Positions 38,530 through 46,561 of a stretch of DNA of 50,249 nt are shown one piece after another. The position numbers and the translations under genes are program-made. The DNA comes from Candidatus Binatia bacterium. Lineage in GTDB: Bacteria > Desulfobacterota > Binatia > UBA9968 > JAJDTQ01. Location: assembly GCA_022823055.1 (NCBI GenBank), contig JAJDXX010000192.1, forward strand, positions 1 to 50,249, written 5' to 3'. The notes under the pieces are model-generated. The model had not been told where the DNA came from. It worked only from the letters and a program-made list of their open reading frames with translations, and made no database searches. Position 1 is the first letter of the stretch, and every line of letters starts with the position of its first letter.

Positions 38530-39210
38530 ATGATGAAGTTCGGCGCACTCATTCCCGTCAAAGCGTTCCAGGGAGCCAAGCAGCGGCTTTCCTCGCGGCT
38601 TAGTCCGCCCGAGCGCTCGGAGTTGATGAGGGCCATGGTCCACGACGTGCTGACCGAGGTCACCCGGGCCGGGGGCATCCACCGGACCTTCGTCGTGACG
38701 GGCTCGGACGAGGTGGCGCGCTGGGTGTCGGCCTGCAACGTGACGGTAATCCGGGAACATGACGAGACCGGCGAAACCGACGCGGTCCACTTCGCCCTTG
38801 ACGTCATGAAAGGGGCGGGCATGGACGCCGCCCTGGTGATGCCGGGCGACATCCCGCTGCTGCGCGCCGGCGACGTGGAATCGGTGGTGCGCGCCGCGCC
38901 AGCCAATCCGGACGTTCCGTTCGCTGTCCTGGTTCCCTCCCACGACCGCATGGGCACCAACGCGCTGTTGCTGGCACCGCCCGACATCTTGCGGCTCCGC
39001 TTCGGTTACGACAGCTTCCGCTACCACCTGAACGAGGCGGAAGCCCGTGGCGTGTTCGTCAAGGTCATCGAGAACTCGCGCATCGCGCTGGATATCGATG
39101 AGCCCGCCGATCTGCGGAAACTCATCCCCTGCCTGGAGCGGGGACGTACCCACGACCGCCTCACCGCCATGCGCGACAACGGCAGCGGCTTCTTCGCGCG
39201 GGCCAGTTGA
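38530..39210 (+). CDS. cofC: 2-phospho-L-lactate guanylyltransferase CofC
   Basis: 226 residues starting MMKFGALIPVKAFQGAKQRL, the N-terminal nucleotidyltransferase motif with the conserved Lys. VVTGSDEVARW, VMPGDIPLLRAGDVE and SHDRMGTNALLL complete a CofC. It charges 2-phospho-L-lactate or phosphoenolpyruvate (or 3-phosphoglycerate in some bacteria) with GTP to make the donor used by CofD. No Shine-Dalgarno is evident. It is separated from cofD by repeats, so it may use its own promoter; a weak TTCAAA-17-TAAGCA lies upstream at 38491-38519. Confidence 0.92.
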   Translation: MMKFGALIPVKAFQGAKQRLSSRLSPPERSELMRAMVHDVLTEVTRAGGIHRTFVVTGSDEVARWVSACNVTVIREHDETGETDAVHFALDVMKGAGMDAALVMPGDIPLLRAGDVESVVRAAPANPDVPFAVLVPSHDRMGTNALLLAPPDILRLRFGYDSFRYHLNEAEARGVFVKVIENSRIALDIDEPADLRKLIPCLERGRTHDRLTAMRDNGSGFFARAS

Positions 39211-39247
39211 CCCACATTCTTCATGAAGCGCTTGTAGCGGTAACGTG

Positions 39248-40009
39248 ATGCGCCGCCTGGAAATCATCGCCGTGGAGGGGCTGGGTGAGGTCAAGCCCGG
39301 CGATCCGCTGGGGCGGCTGCTGGTGGAGGCGTGCGCGCGCCAGGGGCTCGCTCCGCGCGACGGTGATGTGCTGGTGGTGGCCCAGAAAATCGTTTCCAAG
39401 TCGGAAGGTCGCGCGGTGGACCTGCACGCGGTGACACCGTCGGCGGAGGCCCTGCGGCTTTCCGCCGAGCTCGACGGCAAGGACCCGCGCCTGCTGGAGC
39501 TGATCCTGGGCGAGAGCCGCCGCATCGTCGCCAAGGGACGCAGCACCATCGTCGTCGAAACCCATCACGGCTTCGTGTGCGCCAACGCAGGTATCGACCT
39601 GTCCAACGTAGGCGTCGGCCGCGCCCTGCTGTTGCCCAAGGATCCGGACGGTTCCGCCCAACGCATCCGCGACGAAGTGCGGCGACTCACCGGGAAGACC
39701 GTGGGCGTCGTCATAACGGACACGTTCGGACGTCCCTGGCGCCTGGGCACCACCGACGTCGCCATCGGTGTGGCCGGCTTCGGCCCGCTGATCGACTACC
39801 GCGGCGGGACGGACCCGTACGGATACGAACTCAAGGCCTCGGTCACCGCCGTGGCCGACCAGATCGCCAGCGCGGCGGAGCTGGTCATGGGAAAGACGAG
39901 CGGCGTGCCCGCGGCCTTCGTCCGGGGCCTGGATCTGCCGCCCCTCGAGGGCTCGGCGCGGGACCTGATCCGGCCGGCGGAGGACGACCTGTTTCGCGGC
40001 GACAGATAG
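39248..40009 (+). CDS. cofE: Coenzyme F420-0:L-glutamate ligase CofE
   Basis: 253 residues from the ATG at 39248 (a GTG one codon upstream is possible). Features are IAVEGLGEVKPGDPLG, VLVVAQKIVSKSEGRAVDL, ETHHGFVCANAGIDLSNV and VVITDTFGRPWRLGTTDVAIG. It adds L-glutamate residues to F420-0. In mycobacteria the matching FbiB has an extra C-terminal FMN domain that reduces dehydro-F420-0; that domain is absent here, as in archaeal CofE. It follows cofC by 37 bp and precedes npdG by 37 bp. Confidence 0.94.
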   Translation: MRRLEIIAVEGLGEVKPGDPLGRLLVEACARQGLAPRDGDVLVVAQKIVSKSEGRAVDLHAVTPSAEALRLSAELDGKDPRLLELILGESRRIVAKGRSTIVVETHHGFVCANAGIDLSNVGVGRALLLPKDPDGSAQRIRDEVRRLTGKTVGVVITDTFGRPWRLGTTDVAIGVAGFGPLIDYRGGTDPYGYELKASVTAVADQIASAAELVMGKTSGVPAAFVRGLDLPPLEGSARDLIRPAEDDLFRGDR

Positions 40010-40046
40010 TGCGTGCCGTATTTGTGGCGCCCGGCGCGAACATGCT

Positions 40047-40709
40047 ATGAGCCTTCCCATGCAAGATTCCATTTCAATCGCAATCGTGGGAGGGACCGGA
40101 AGTCTGGGAATGGGCTTGGCGAGCCGTCTGGCGCGGCCCGGCGTGAAGGTCCTGATCGGCTCGCGCGACGCCCAGAAGGGCGCGGACGCCGCCAGGGATT
40201 TGAACGATAAGCTGGGCACCGACTTCGTGGAGGGGATGCTCAACGCCGACGCGGTGCGGGAGGCGGAGCTGGCCGTCATCTCGGTCCCTTACGAGGGGCA
40301 GGAGAAGATGGTGACCGATCTGGCCGGCGAGCTGCGAGGCAAGATCGTCATCGACGCGGTGGTGCCGCTGCTCAAGGGCAGGCCGTTCGTTCCCGAGGCC
40401 GGCTCAGCGCTGCTGGAGGCACAGAAGATCCTGGGGGACGATACCCCGGTCATCGGCGCGCTACACAACATCTCGGCGCTCGACCTGAGCGCTCCCGAAG
40501 AGCCTCTGGGCGATGTCCTGGTATGCGGCGACAGCCGGGAAGCCAAAGACCGCGTCATCGAACTGCTGGAACGCATCGGCGCCACCGGCCTGGACGCCGG
40601 CCCGGCGGCCAACGCCTACGTGGTGGAAGGGCTCACCGGCGTGCTGATCGCCCTCAACCGCCGTTACAAGTCCAAGCACGCCAGCGTCAAGATCACCGGA
40701 ATTCACTGA
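40047..40709 (+). CDS. npdG: NADPH-dependent F420 reductase
   Basis: 220 residues. A Rossmann motif IAIVGGTGSLGMGLASRLA (GGTGSLG near residue 14) and LIGSRDAQKGADAARDLN form the NADP site with an Arg for the 2'-phosphate. The DAVREAELAVISVPYEG and VEGLTGVLIALNRRYK regions match the F420-oxidoreductase (Fno/NpdG) family. It passes hydride between NADP(H) and F420, supplying reduced F420 for enzymes such as LLM oxidoreductases. Location directly after cofE supports this. Some members of the family have other roles. Confidence 0.92.
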   Translation: MSLPMQDSISIAIVGGTGSLGMGLASRLARPGVKVLIGSRDAQKGADAARDLNDKLGTDFVEGMLNADAVREAELAVISVPYEGQEKMVTDLAGELRGKIVIDAVVPLLKGRPFVPEAGSALLEAQKILGDDTPVIGALHNISALDLSAPEEPLGDVLVCGDSREAKDRVIELLERIGATGLDAGPAANAYVVEGLTGVLIALNRRYKSKHASVKITGIH

Positions 40710-40816
40710 GCCGCCGCACCGCGGCTGGAGCAGAGTCGCAGGGGCGGGTCTTGAACCCGTCTGCGCCCGCATCGCACCGGCGGCCAAACGAGCGTCAGGA
40801 TTCAGGAGGGGAACCC

Positions 40817-41884
40817 ATGAGCCTGCCCGTCATCGATGCCGACGGCCATGTAATCGAGGACGAATCCATCGTCGATTACATCGAAGAACCTTACCGCAGC
40901 CAGGCGAGTAAACGAATCCTCACTCGCGTCTTCCCCTCCCTGGACCATCATCACCTGGGGCTCAAGTACTTGAGCGAGGGCGCCTTCGGCGGCGGCGAGC
41001 CCGTCACTCCCGAGGACTGGCGCTCGTTCGTGGAGGAGGCCGGCTTCGAGTGCAGCGTGCTGTACCCTACCTGGGGCCTCGCCATGGGCAACATCAGCAT
41101 GCCCGACTGGGCGTGCGCCGTGGCCCACGCGTACAACAGTTGGCTCTACGACCGCTATCTCAAGGACAACCCGCGGCTCAAGGGAATGGCGCTGCTCCCG
41201 CTGCAGGACCCGCAGGAGGCGGTCAAGGAGCTGCGTCGCGCGGTGACCGAACTGGGCATGCTCGGGGCCATGCTGCCCTCGCGCGGCCTGCCCATGGACC
41301 TGGGCCACAAGACCTACTGGGACGTCTACGCGGAGGCCGAGCGGCTGGGCTGCGGGCTCGCGGTGCACGGCGGCTGCCACCACGGCATGGGCCTCGACAC
41401 TCTGGAGGCGTTTGTTCCCATCGCCGGGCTGGGCCACCCCTTCAGCCTGATGATCGCCTTCTCCGGCATGGTCTACCACGGCGTCTTCGACCGCTTCCCG
41501 AACCTCCGTGTGGCTTTCCTGGAAGGGGGCGCAGGCTGGCTGACCTTCTGGATGGACCGCATGGACCGGTCCCACGAGTTTTTCGGGGAGTGGAATTCCC
41601 ACGGCAACTACCACGGACCCGATCCGGAACACTTGCCGAGCCAGTACGGACTCCTGGAAAACGTCTTCGTGGGCTGCGAGGGCGGGGAGAACGGTCTCGA
41701 CTACCAGGTCCAGCGCGCCGGCAACGAGCGGTTCCTCTTCGCCAGCGACTTCCCCCACGAGATCGGCCCAGGCGACATCGGACACGAGATCGCCGAGGTA
41801 GCCGAGCACCCGACGCTCTCCGACGAGGCCAAGGCCGCCATCCTCGCGGATAACGCCCGCCGTTTCTACCGGTTGGGGCAGTAG
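40817..41884 (+). CDS. Amidohydrolase family protein (ACMSD-like, amidohydrolase 2)
   Basis: 355 residues from the ATG at 40817, with a strong AGGAGGGG upstream. The N-terminal metal motif reads IDADGHVIED (Asp-x-His in place of His-x-His). HGGCHHGMG and FASDFPHEI place the other expected ligands, and FLEGGAGWLTFWMDRMDRSHE is typical of the amidohydrolase-2 decarboxylase/hydrolase group. The reaction is unknown. It follows npdG after 107 bp and might be read with the F420 operon, which would link it to F420-dependent catabolism; this is inference. Confidence 0.87.
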   Translation: MSLPVIDADGHVIEDESIVDYIEEPYRSQASKRILTRVFPSLDHHHLGLKYLSEGAFGGGEPVTPEDWRSFVEEAGFECSVLYPTWGLAMGNISMPDWACAVAHAYNSWLYDRYLKDNPRLKGMALLPLQDPQEAVKELRRAVTELGMLGAMLPSRGLPMDLGHKTYWDVYAEAERLGCGLAVHGGCHHGMGLDTLEAFVPIAGLGHPFSLMIAFSGMVYHGVFDRFPNLRVAFLEGGAGWLTFWMDRMDRSHEFFGEWNSHGNYHGPDPEHLPSQYGLLENVFVGCEGGENGLDYQVQRAGNERFLFASDFPHEIGPGDIGHEIAEVAEHPTLSDEAKAAILADNARRFYRLGQ

Positions 41885-41943
41885 CCGAACCGTCTTGATG
41901 GGCGTGACGGCCGGCTTCGCGTTTATCGAAACCGATAACCTCG

Positions 41944-42570
41944 TCACTCCTTCTCGCCGGCGCTTGCCGCCGCGTCATCCAGGGCGTTACCCCGCTGATA
42001 TGCCTCGCGCCCGCTGAGCCGCGACCAGTACGCCTCGAATGCGGGGCGTTTTTCGATGGTGTCGTATTGCATGCCCCAACCGATGTGCGACCCGACGTAT
42101 ACGTCGGCGGCGGAAAAGGTTTCACCCGCGACGTAGCCGTCGCCCTCGACGGCTTTCTCCAGGGCGTCCATCACGTTGGCGTAGTTGCCGTAGCCCACCA
42201 TGGATTCCTTGTCCACCGGCACGGCGAAACCGAACATGCGGCCGGTGACCGCCGCCTCCAGCGGACCGGCGGCGAAGAACAGCCAGCGGTAGTAGGCGCC
42301 GCGCTGTCCGCTCGGCGGCGCCAACCCCGCCTCCGGGAAGGCATCGGCGAGGTAGGCGCAGATGGCGGCGCATTCGGTGACCACCGTGTCGCCGTGGCGG
42401 ATGGCCGGCACTTTGCCCATGGGGTTGACGGCCAGGTACTCCGGCGACTTCATTATCGGGCCGAACTCCACCAGCTCGGTGCGATACGGGACACCCGACT
42501 CCTCCAGCATCCAGCGCACGATGCGCCCGCGCGACATCGGGTTTGTGTAGAAAACCAGTTCCGCCGACAC
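41944..42570 (-). CDS. Glutathione S-transferase family protein
   Basis: 208 residues from the GTG at 42570, which has AGGAG 7 bases upstream; an ATG at 42576 is possible but with tight spacing. The thioredoxin-like N-domain shows ELVFYTNPMSRGRIVRWMLEESG, VNPMGKVPAIRHGDTVVTECAAICAYLAD, and the C-domain ends with FEAYWSRLSGREAYQRG. The Ser in NPMSRG is the likely catalytic residue (beta/zeta-like). The natural substrate is unknown. It lies downstream of the UbiD gene on the same strand, about 117 bp away. Confidence 0.87.
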   Translation of the reverse strand: MSAELVFYTNPMSRGRIVRWMLEESGVPYRTELVEFGPIMKSPEYLAVNPMGKVPAIRHGDTVVTECAAICAYLADAFPEAGLAPPSGQRGAYYRWLFFAAGPLEAAVTGRMFGFAVPVDKESMVGYGNYANVMDALEKAVEGDGYVAGETFSAADVYVGSHIGWGMQYDTIEKRPAFEAYWSRLSGREAYQRGNALDDAAASAGEKE

Positions 42571-42687
42571 GATCATTCTCCTTTCAGCCTCTGACCCAGC
42601 AGGGCGAGTCTGTACGCCGGAAGCGAATCCGTCCCAGCACGGCATTCACCCGGACAGGCCCTCGGGCCGTGTCCGGGCTCGGTCCCC

Positions 42688-44256
42688 TCACGCGTCCTCC
42701 GCCGGCATGTACTTCCCCTCTTCGTCCAGCGTGATCTGCCTGCGTTCGTTGAGCCGCCCGACCAGCGCCACGACGGTGGCGAACGCCTGGTCCGAGAAGG
42801 CGTCCAGCAGCTCGCTGAAGGTGAGCCGCTTCTCGCGCAGCATGCTCAGAGTTCGTTCCGCCAGCCGTTCGATGGCGTCGTCGCCGGCTGCTGGCGGCTG
42901 CGCCGCAGACGGCGACTCGCTCAGGTAGTCGTCGAGTACCGCCTTGCCCTGGTTGTGGTAGATGATCCGGTTGTAGCGGTAGCGTGGCACATTCTCGGGG
43001 ATAGTGGCGTCGATGCCCATCTTGGCGGTGGTGGGGACCCCGTTGGTGCTCGGCGGGATGGACGGGTCCAGCGGCTTGGAGCGCGCGTTGGACAGGATCA
43101 CGGTGTCCCGGTCCGCCTGCACGCGGGTGGCGATGGCCCATTCCACCTCCACGGGGTCGAAGATGTCGATGTCGTCGTCGGTCACCACCACGTACTTGAT
43201 GTCGGCGATGGACAGCAACGCGGCGATGGCGTTCTTGCCGTCGCCCGGGCTCTTCTTGATGGAGGCCACGATGTGCCAGTGGCAGCAGCCGCCCGGCGTC
43301 ACGTTGATGGCGGTGACCTGGACGCCGGTCTCCGCCATCACGCGCCACGCCGCCGCTTCGTAGATCGGCGCGCTCATCCACAGGTTTTCCCACGGCATGT
43401 GCAGCGCGTAGTAGATGGGGTCGCGGCGGTGCAGCACGGACTTGATGTGGACATTCGGGTTCCGGTGGGTGCCGCCCACCAGGCGGGAGAACTCGCCGAA
43501 GGGGCCCTCGGGATGCACCCAGCCCTCGGGCGGGATCTCTCCTTCCAGGACGATCTCGGAGCCGGCGATGAACGGCACCGGCCCGGCCACTCCCGGCGTC
43601 AACTCCACCGGTTGCCCGCCGAGGCCGCCGGCGAAGCCCAGCTCGTTGGTTCCCAGCGATGCCTTGAAGAGCGCCCCCATCAGTTCCCGCGGGTGCACGC
43701 CGATGGAAATCGAGATGGGCAGCGGGCGGTTCTCCGCCAGCGCCCGCCTGGTGAAGTTGTGAAGGTTGTTGGGCGTGACGATGTCGATGCCGGTGACGTT
43801 GCGCTCCTTGAGCATCAGTCGGTAGCAGCCGGCGTTCATGCCGTACTCGGGGTCCTCGGAGATGACCACCGCGGCGGTGATCATGGGCGCGCCGTCGAGG
43901 GTGGAGAAGATCGGCACCGGCAGCTTGAACACGTCCACGTCGTTGCCCTGGCGGATGAACTCCTTGACCGGCGCGTCGTCCACCATCACCGGATCGATGG
44001 AGTTGGACATGGCGAATTGGAAACACTTGTGGATCTCGGGGTAGGGCGCGTCCAGCGCTAGGCCCAGGCGTTCCCGCTTCTGCAGCAGTCCGCACGCCAC
44101 CGGGATGTCATACCCCACGGGGTTCTCGAACAGCAGCGCCTGGTCGCTCTGCGCCGTGAGCGCCGCCACGTCCCTCAGGTCAACCGGCTTGCGTATGTCC
44201 AGCAGCTCGTCGTTGTCCCGCAGCAGCTCGATGTACTCCCGAAAAGTCCCGTTCAT
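42688..44256 (-). CDS. UbiD family decarboxylase (prenylated-FMN dependent)
   Basis: 522 residues from the ATG at 44256 (GGAGG 8 bases upstream). UbiD fold with NAGCYRLM (Asn141 and Arg146, the prFMN/metal site) and EGPFGE (Glu250 and Glu255), reproducing the E-R-E network of Fdc1/UbiD. Members decarboxylate (or carboxylate) aromatic or conjugated acids and need prenylated FMN made by UbiX; ubiX is not in this window. Because it lies far from ubiquinone genes and beside a GST, a catabolic role is likelier than ubiquinone synthesis. C-terminal residues about 480-522 are helical. Confidence 0.9.
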   Translation of the reverse strand: MNGTFREYIELLRDNDELLDIRKPVDLRDVAALTAQSDQALLFENPVGYDIPVACGLLQKRERLGLALDAPYPEIHKCFQFAMSNSIDPVMVDDAPVKEFIRQGNDVDVFKLPVPIFSTLDGAPMITAAVVISEDPEYGMNAGCYRLMLKERNVTGIDIVTPNNLHNFTRRALAENRPLPISISIGVHPRELMGALFKASLGTNELGFAGGLGGQPVELTPGVAGPVPFIAGSEIVLEGEIPPEGWVHPEGPFGEFSRLVGGTHRNPNVHIKSVLHRRDPIYYALHMPWENLWMSAPIYEAAAWRVMAETGVQVTAINVTPGGCCHWHIVASIKKSPGDGKNAIAALLSIADIKYVVVTDDDIDIFDPVEVEWAIATRVQADRDTVILSNARSKPLDPSIPPSTNGVPTTAKMGIDATIPENVPRYRYNRIIYHNQGKAVLDDYLSESPSAAQPPAAGDDAIERLAERTLSMLREKRLTFSELLDAFSDQAFATVVALVGRLNERRQITLDEEGKYMPAEDA

Positions 44257-44277
44257 GCTTTCCACCTCCAGACCGGC

Positions 44278-44306
44278 AACATAGCCAAGAGCGTGGACTG
44301 CATCAA
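44278..44306 (-). promoter_or_regulatory. Promoter of the UbiD gene
   Basis: On the minus strand TTGATG (44306-44301), 17 bases, TATGTT (44283-44278), about 22 bases before the ATG. Confidence 0.45.
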
Positions 44307-44324
44307 ACGCCGCCACTTCATGTC

Positions 44325-44420
44325 GTCATTCCCGTGGAACAGGCTGTGTCAAAACTTATGACGCAGAGACCCCTTGAATCGTCATTCCCGCGAAAGCGGG
44401 AATCCAGGGGTGGAGAGGGG
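44325..44420. repeat. Dispersed palindromic repeat element, UbiD-Trm112 intergenic
   Basis: gtcattcccgtggaacaggc at 44325, then tgtgtcaaaactta and a second unit at 44381-44420 starting gtcattcccgcgaaagcggg. It has the same order of parts as the left half of the 30.76-kb element and the end of the window. Confidence 0.75.
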
Positions 44421-44503
44421 CAATCGCGGGCGGGCGTTTGACACCCGCGGGGAGCCGAGGAATATTAGTTCCGCGTCATTCCAGGCGCCATGGGGAGGCA
44501 AGC

Positions 44504-44770
44504 GTGATCGATCAGCAACTACTCGACATCCTGGCATGTCCCGAGACCCATGAACCGGTTGCCCTGGCCGACGAGGCGCTCGTCAAAACCGTCAACCGGA
44601 GGATCGAAGCCGGACAACTTCTCAACCGCGCCGGCGAAAAGGTGACCGAACCCATCGACGGCGGGCTCGTTCGAGCGGATGGCCGGTACCTCTACGCCAT
44701 CCGCGAAGGCATCCCCATCATGCTTGTGGAGCAGGCGATTCCCCTGGAGGACATCAACGACGAGGGCTGA
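44504..44770 (+). CDS. Trm112 family / UPF0434-like small protein
   Basis: 88 residues from the GTG at 44504 (GGGAGG 5 bases upstream). LDILACPETHEPVAL at the N-terminus and YAIREGIPIMLVEQAI at the C-terminus are the conserved blocks of the bacterial Trm112/UPF0434 family. The usual zinc-binding Cys set is reduced to one (Cys12), as in many bacterial members. The middle holds an extra charged stretch, making it longer than the usual 60-70 residues. Eukaryotic Trm112 activates methyltransferases; the bacterial role is unclear. It lies 57 bp before tRNA-Leu. Confidence 0.8.
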   Translation: MIDQQLLDILACPETHEPVALADEALVKTVNRRIEAGQLLNRAGEKVTEPIDGGLVRADGRYLYAIREGIPIMLVEQAIPLEDINDEG

Positions 44771-44827
44771 CCGGCCCGCTCCGACCTTGACCTCTTCCCC
44801 CCTATGGGCTAGTCGTTTTCTCTCCGT

Positions 44828-44914
44828 GCCGGAGTGGTGGAATTGGTAGACGCGCTGGACTCAAAATCCAGTAGGGGCAACCCTGTGGGGGTTCGAGTCC
44901 CCCCTCCGGCACCA
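44828..44914 (+). tRNA. tRNA-Leu, anticodon CAA
   Basis: 87 nt including the encoded CCA. Class II tRNA with a long variable arm. The acceptor GCCGGAG pairs with CTCCGGC, the anticodon loop is CTCAAAA (CAA) between CTGGA and TCCAG, and the T-arm is GGGGG-TTCGAGT-CCCCC. A TTGACC with 17-base spacer (44787-44815) may be its promoter. Confidence 0.96.
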
Positions 44915-44961
44915 TGTTCTTCCCACCATCGCCACAGCCGGCGCGCGGATTTCTCTTGAAG

Positions 44962-45438
44962 TCAGGCAGCCGACCTTCCATCTTTCTCGATGACGAAGTC
45001 GAGCGTGTAGTCGAGGCAGGCCAGCAGTCGGACCATCTGATCGATGGATTTCTTGTAGTTGGTCGGGTCGAGGAGCCGGTATATCTGGGCAGGTGAGGTC
45101 GCGAGTCTGCGCGCGAGTCCCCGTTTCGGCAGTCTCGACTCCTTGAGCAGCGTCCGCGCCTTCAATGTAAGTTTGTAGAGGGTCAAATCCCGCATGTAGT
45201 CAGGGTCTTTGTTGTAGTTCAGGAAGTCATCGACGTGGACGCTGTCTTCCTCTCCCGATTCCAGGAAATAAGTGATCGCTTCGTTCCCGAGTTCCGGGTC
45301 CACGTACACTTCCTTCACCGGGTTGGTCCTGGAGGGTGCGATGTCGAGCTTTATGTAAGGGAACGTCAACGCACCCTTCCTCGTCTCGATTTCGAAGCAC
45401 CGTCGGCGATTGTTGGCCGTCACGCTCTTGATGGTCAT
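44962..45438 (-). CDS. Antitoxin-like protein: DUF2442-like N-terminus with C-terminal helix-turn-helix
   Basis: 158 residues. The N-terminal part (about 1-95) includes FPYIKLDIAPS, PVKEVYVDPELGNEAITYFLESGEEDSVHVDDFL and is acidic. The C-terminal part (LPKRGLARRLATSPAQIYRLLD, about 103-124) is a Xre-like helix-turn-helix that would bind DNA. The ATG overlaps the stop of the upstream DUF4160 gene as ATGA. That pairing of a small DUF4160 protein with a DNA-binding partner is typical of type II toxin-antitoxin modules, where the second protein is antitoxin and repressor. Function here is inferred from gene arrangement. Confidence 0.75.
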   Translation of the reverse strand: MTIKSVTANNRRRCFEIETRKGALTFPYIKLDIAPSRTNPVKEVYVDPELGNEAITYFLESGEEDSVHVDDFLNYNKDPDYMRDLTLYKLTLKARTLLKESRLPKRGLARRLATSPAQIYRLLDPTNYKKSIDQMVRLLACLDYTLDFVIEKDGRSAA

Positions 45439-45629
45439 AGCCTTCCCTCCTCTCGCAGCCTTCGGAGTATCTGCTTGACCCGGCGATCGACTTTGCCGGC
45501 CATTGGTTGCCAGCCCTGGAGGTCGAACTTTGCTACCATTTCGCCGTCCCGGTAGATGTGCACATGAGGAGGGTTGTGGTCTCCCTTGGCCGTGAAGAAA
45601 ATGTAGCCACCCCTCTTGATTCGCCCCAT
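45435..45629 (-). CDS. DUF4160 family small protein (putative toxin)
   Basis: 64 residues from the ATG at 45629, with aggg 7 bases upstream and a predicted transcription start about 15 bases earlier; an ATG at 45644 is the alternative. The fold signature GYIFFTAKGDHNPPHVHIYR with DGEMVAKFDL is the DUF4160 pattern, with a paired His at HVHIY. These proteins usually sit next to DUF2442 partners and are suspected toxins, although activity has rarely been tested. The C-terminal tail is Arg/Lys-rich. It is the first gene of the pair. Confidence 0.8.
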   Translation of the reverse strand: MGRIKRGGYIFFTAKGDHNPPHVHIYRDGEMVAKFDLQGWQPMAGKVDRRVKQILRRLREEGRL

Positions 45630-45647
45630 GTCCAAGCCCTGCATAAC

Positions 45648-45665
45648 AGTATCATACAAGATACT
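45648..45665. promoter_or_regulatory. Perfect inverted repeat, putative operator of the toxin-antitoxin pair
   Basis: agtatc-atacaa-gatact, a perfect 6-6-6 inverted repeat overlapping the -10 box of the pair. Its position suits autorepression by the HTH protein. Confidence 0.55.
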
Positions 45666-45680
45666 AGTTGGCAAGGACAA
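45651..45680 (-). promoter_or_regulatory. Promoter of the DUF4160/HTH pair
   Basis: On the minus strand TTGTCC (45680-45675), 18 bases, TATGAT (5 of 6; 45656-45651). It overlaps the operator-like repeat. Confidence 0.5.
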
Positions 45681-45793
45681 CTCAGGCGCCGCCGAGGACT
45701 ATTCGGCCGAAGCCGTTGTCGTGGTCCATGGGTCTTGTGCTTGGATGCGGAATATGCAAGTTGCACACCTGAATCAAATTCACGGAGGTGTCC

Positions 45794-46432
45794 ATGAGCA
45801 TCCAGTTGTATTATGCGCCCGTCACTTGCGCGATGGCGCCCTACATCACGTTGACCGAGGCGGGGGCGGACTTCGAGGTCAAGGCCCTGAACTTCCGGGC
45901 GGGGCAGAACCGCACCGAGGAGTACATGAAGCTCAACCCCAAGCACAAGGTGCCGCTGCTGGTGGTGGACGGCAAGACGCTGACCGAGAACGTCGCCATC
46001 CAGGTGTGGATCGCGCGCCGCTTCCCGGAGGCGAAGCTGCTGCCGTCGGATCCCTGGGACGAGGTGAAGGCGATCTCCATCATGTCGTGGTGCGCGTCGG
46101 GCATCCACCCGTACCTGAGCCGCATCAACTCGCCGGCCAAGGTATGCGACCTGGCGGCCAGCGAGGAGAGCGTGTCCCGCATCGCGGCCGAGTTCCTCGC
46201 CGAGACCAACGGCATTGCCGAGGCAATGCTGGAGGGGCGCGAGTACTTCTTCGACCACTTCACCGCGCCGGACGCGCACTTCTTCTGGTGCGTGCGCCGC
46301 GGCACCCAGTTCAACATCGACCTGGAGCCCTACCCCAATGTCCGGGCGCATTTCGCGCGTATGCAGACACGTCCGAGCGTCCAGAAGCTGTTGGCGTTCG
46401 AGAAGGAGACGCAGCAGTCGTTCGCGGCGTAA
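45794..46432 (+). CDS. Glutathione S-transferase family protein
   Basis: 212 residues from the ATG at 45794 (GGAGG 5 bases upstream); a GTG two codons earlier is possible. Thioredoxin-like N-domain: IQLYYAPVTCAMAPYITLTEAG with a Cys in the catalytic segment (beta-class feature), NPKHKVPLLVVDGKTLTENVAIQVWIARRF. The C-domain is helical, ending VRAHFARMQTRPSVQKLL. It conjugates glutathione to electrophiles or reduces disulfides; the substrate is unknown. It diverges from the toxin-antitoxin pair. Confidence 0.9.
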   Translation: MSIQLYYAPVTCAMAPYITLTEAGADFEVKALNFRAGQNRTEEYMKLNPKHKVPLLVVDGKTLTENVAIQVWIARRFPEAKLLPSDPWDEVKAISIMSWCASGIHPYLSRINSPAKVCDLAASEESVSRIAAEFLAETNGIAEAMLEGREYFFDHFTAPDAHFFWCVRRGTQFNIDLEPYPNVRAHFARMQTRPSVQKLLAFEKETQQSFAA

Positions 46433-46472
46433 GGAGGCCGTCTGCGGCGAAAGCGCACCAACGCCCCGAAAC

Positions 46473-46532
46473 GTCATTCCCGCGAAAGCTTGCCCCCGAT
46501 CGGGGTCGAGGGCAAGCTTTCGCGGGAATCAC
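46473..46532. repeat. 60-bp near-perfect palindrome of the repeat family
   Basis: The left arm gtcattcccgcgaaagcttg(ccc) and the right arm (gggcaagctttcgcgggaatcac) differ by one base. The loop ccgatcggggtcga is also seen near 27.9 kb. It would form a long hairpin downstream of the GST gene. Confidence 0.8.
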
Positions 46533-46561
46533 CCATGTCGGCTTGCAGCCGACACAAAGGG

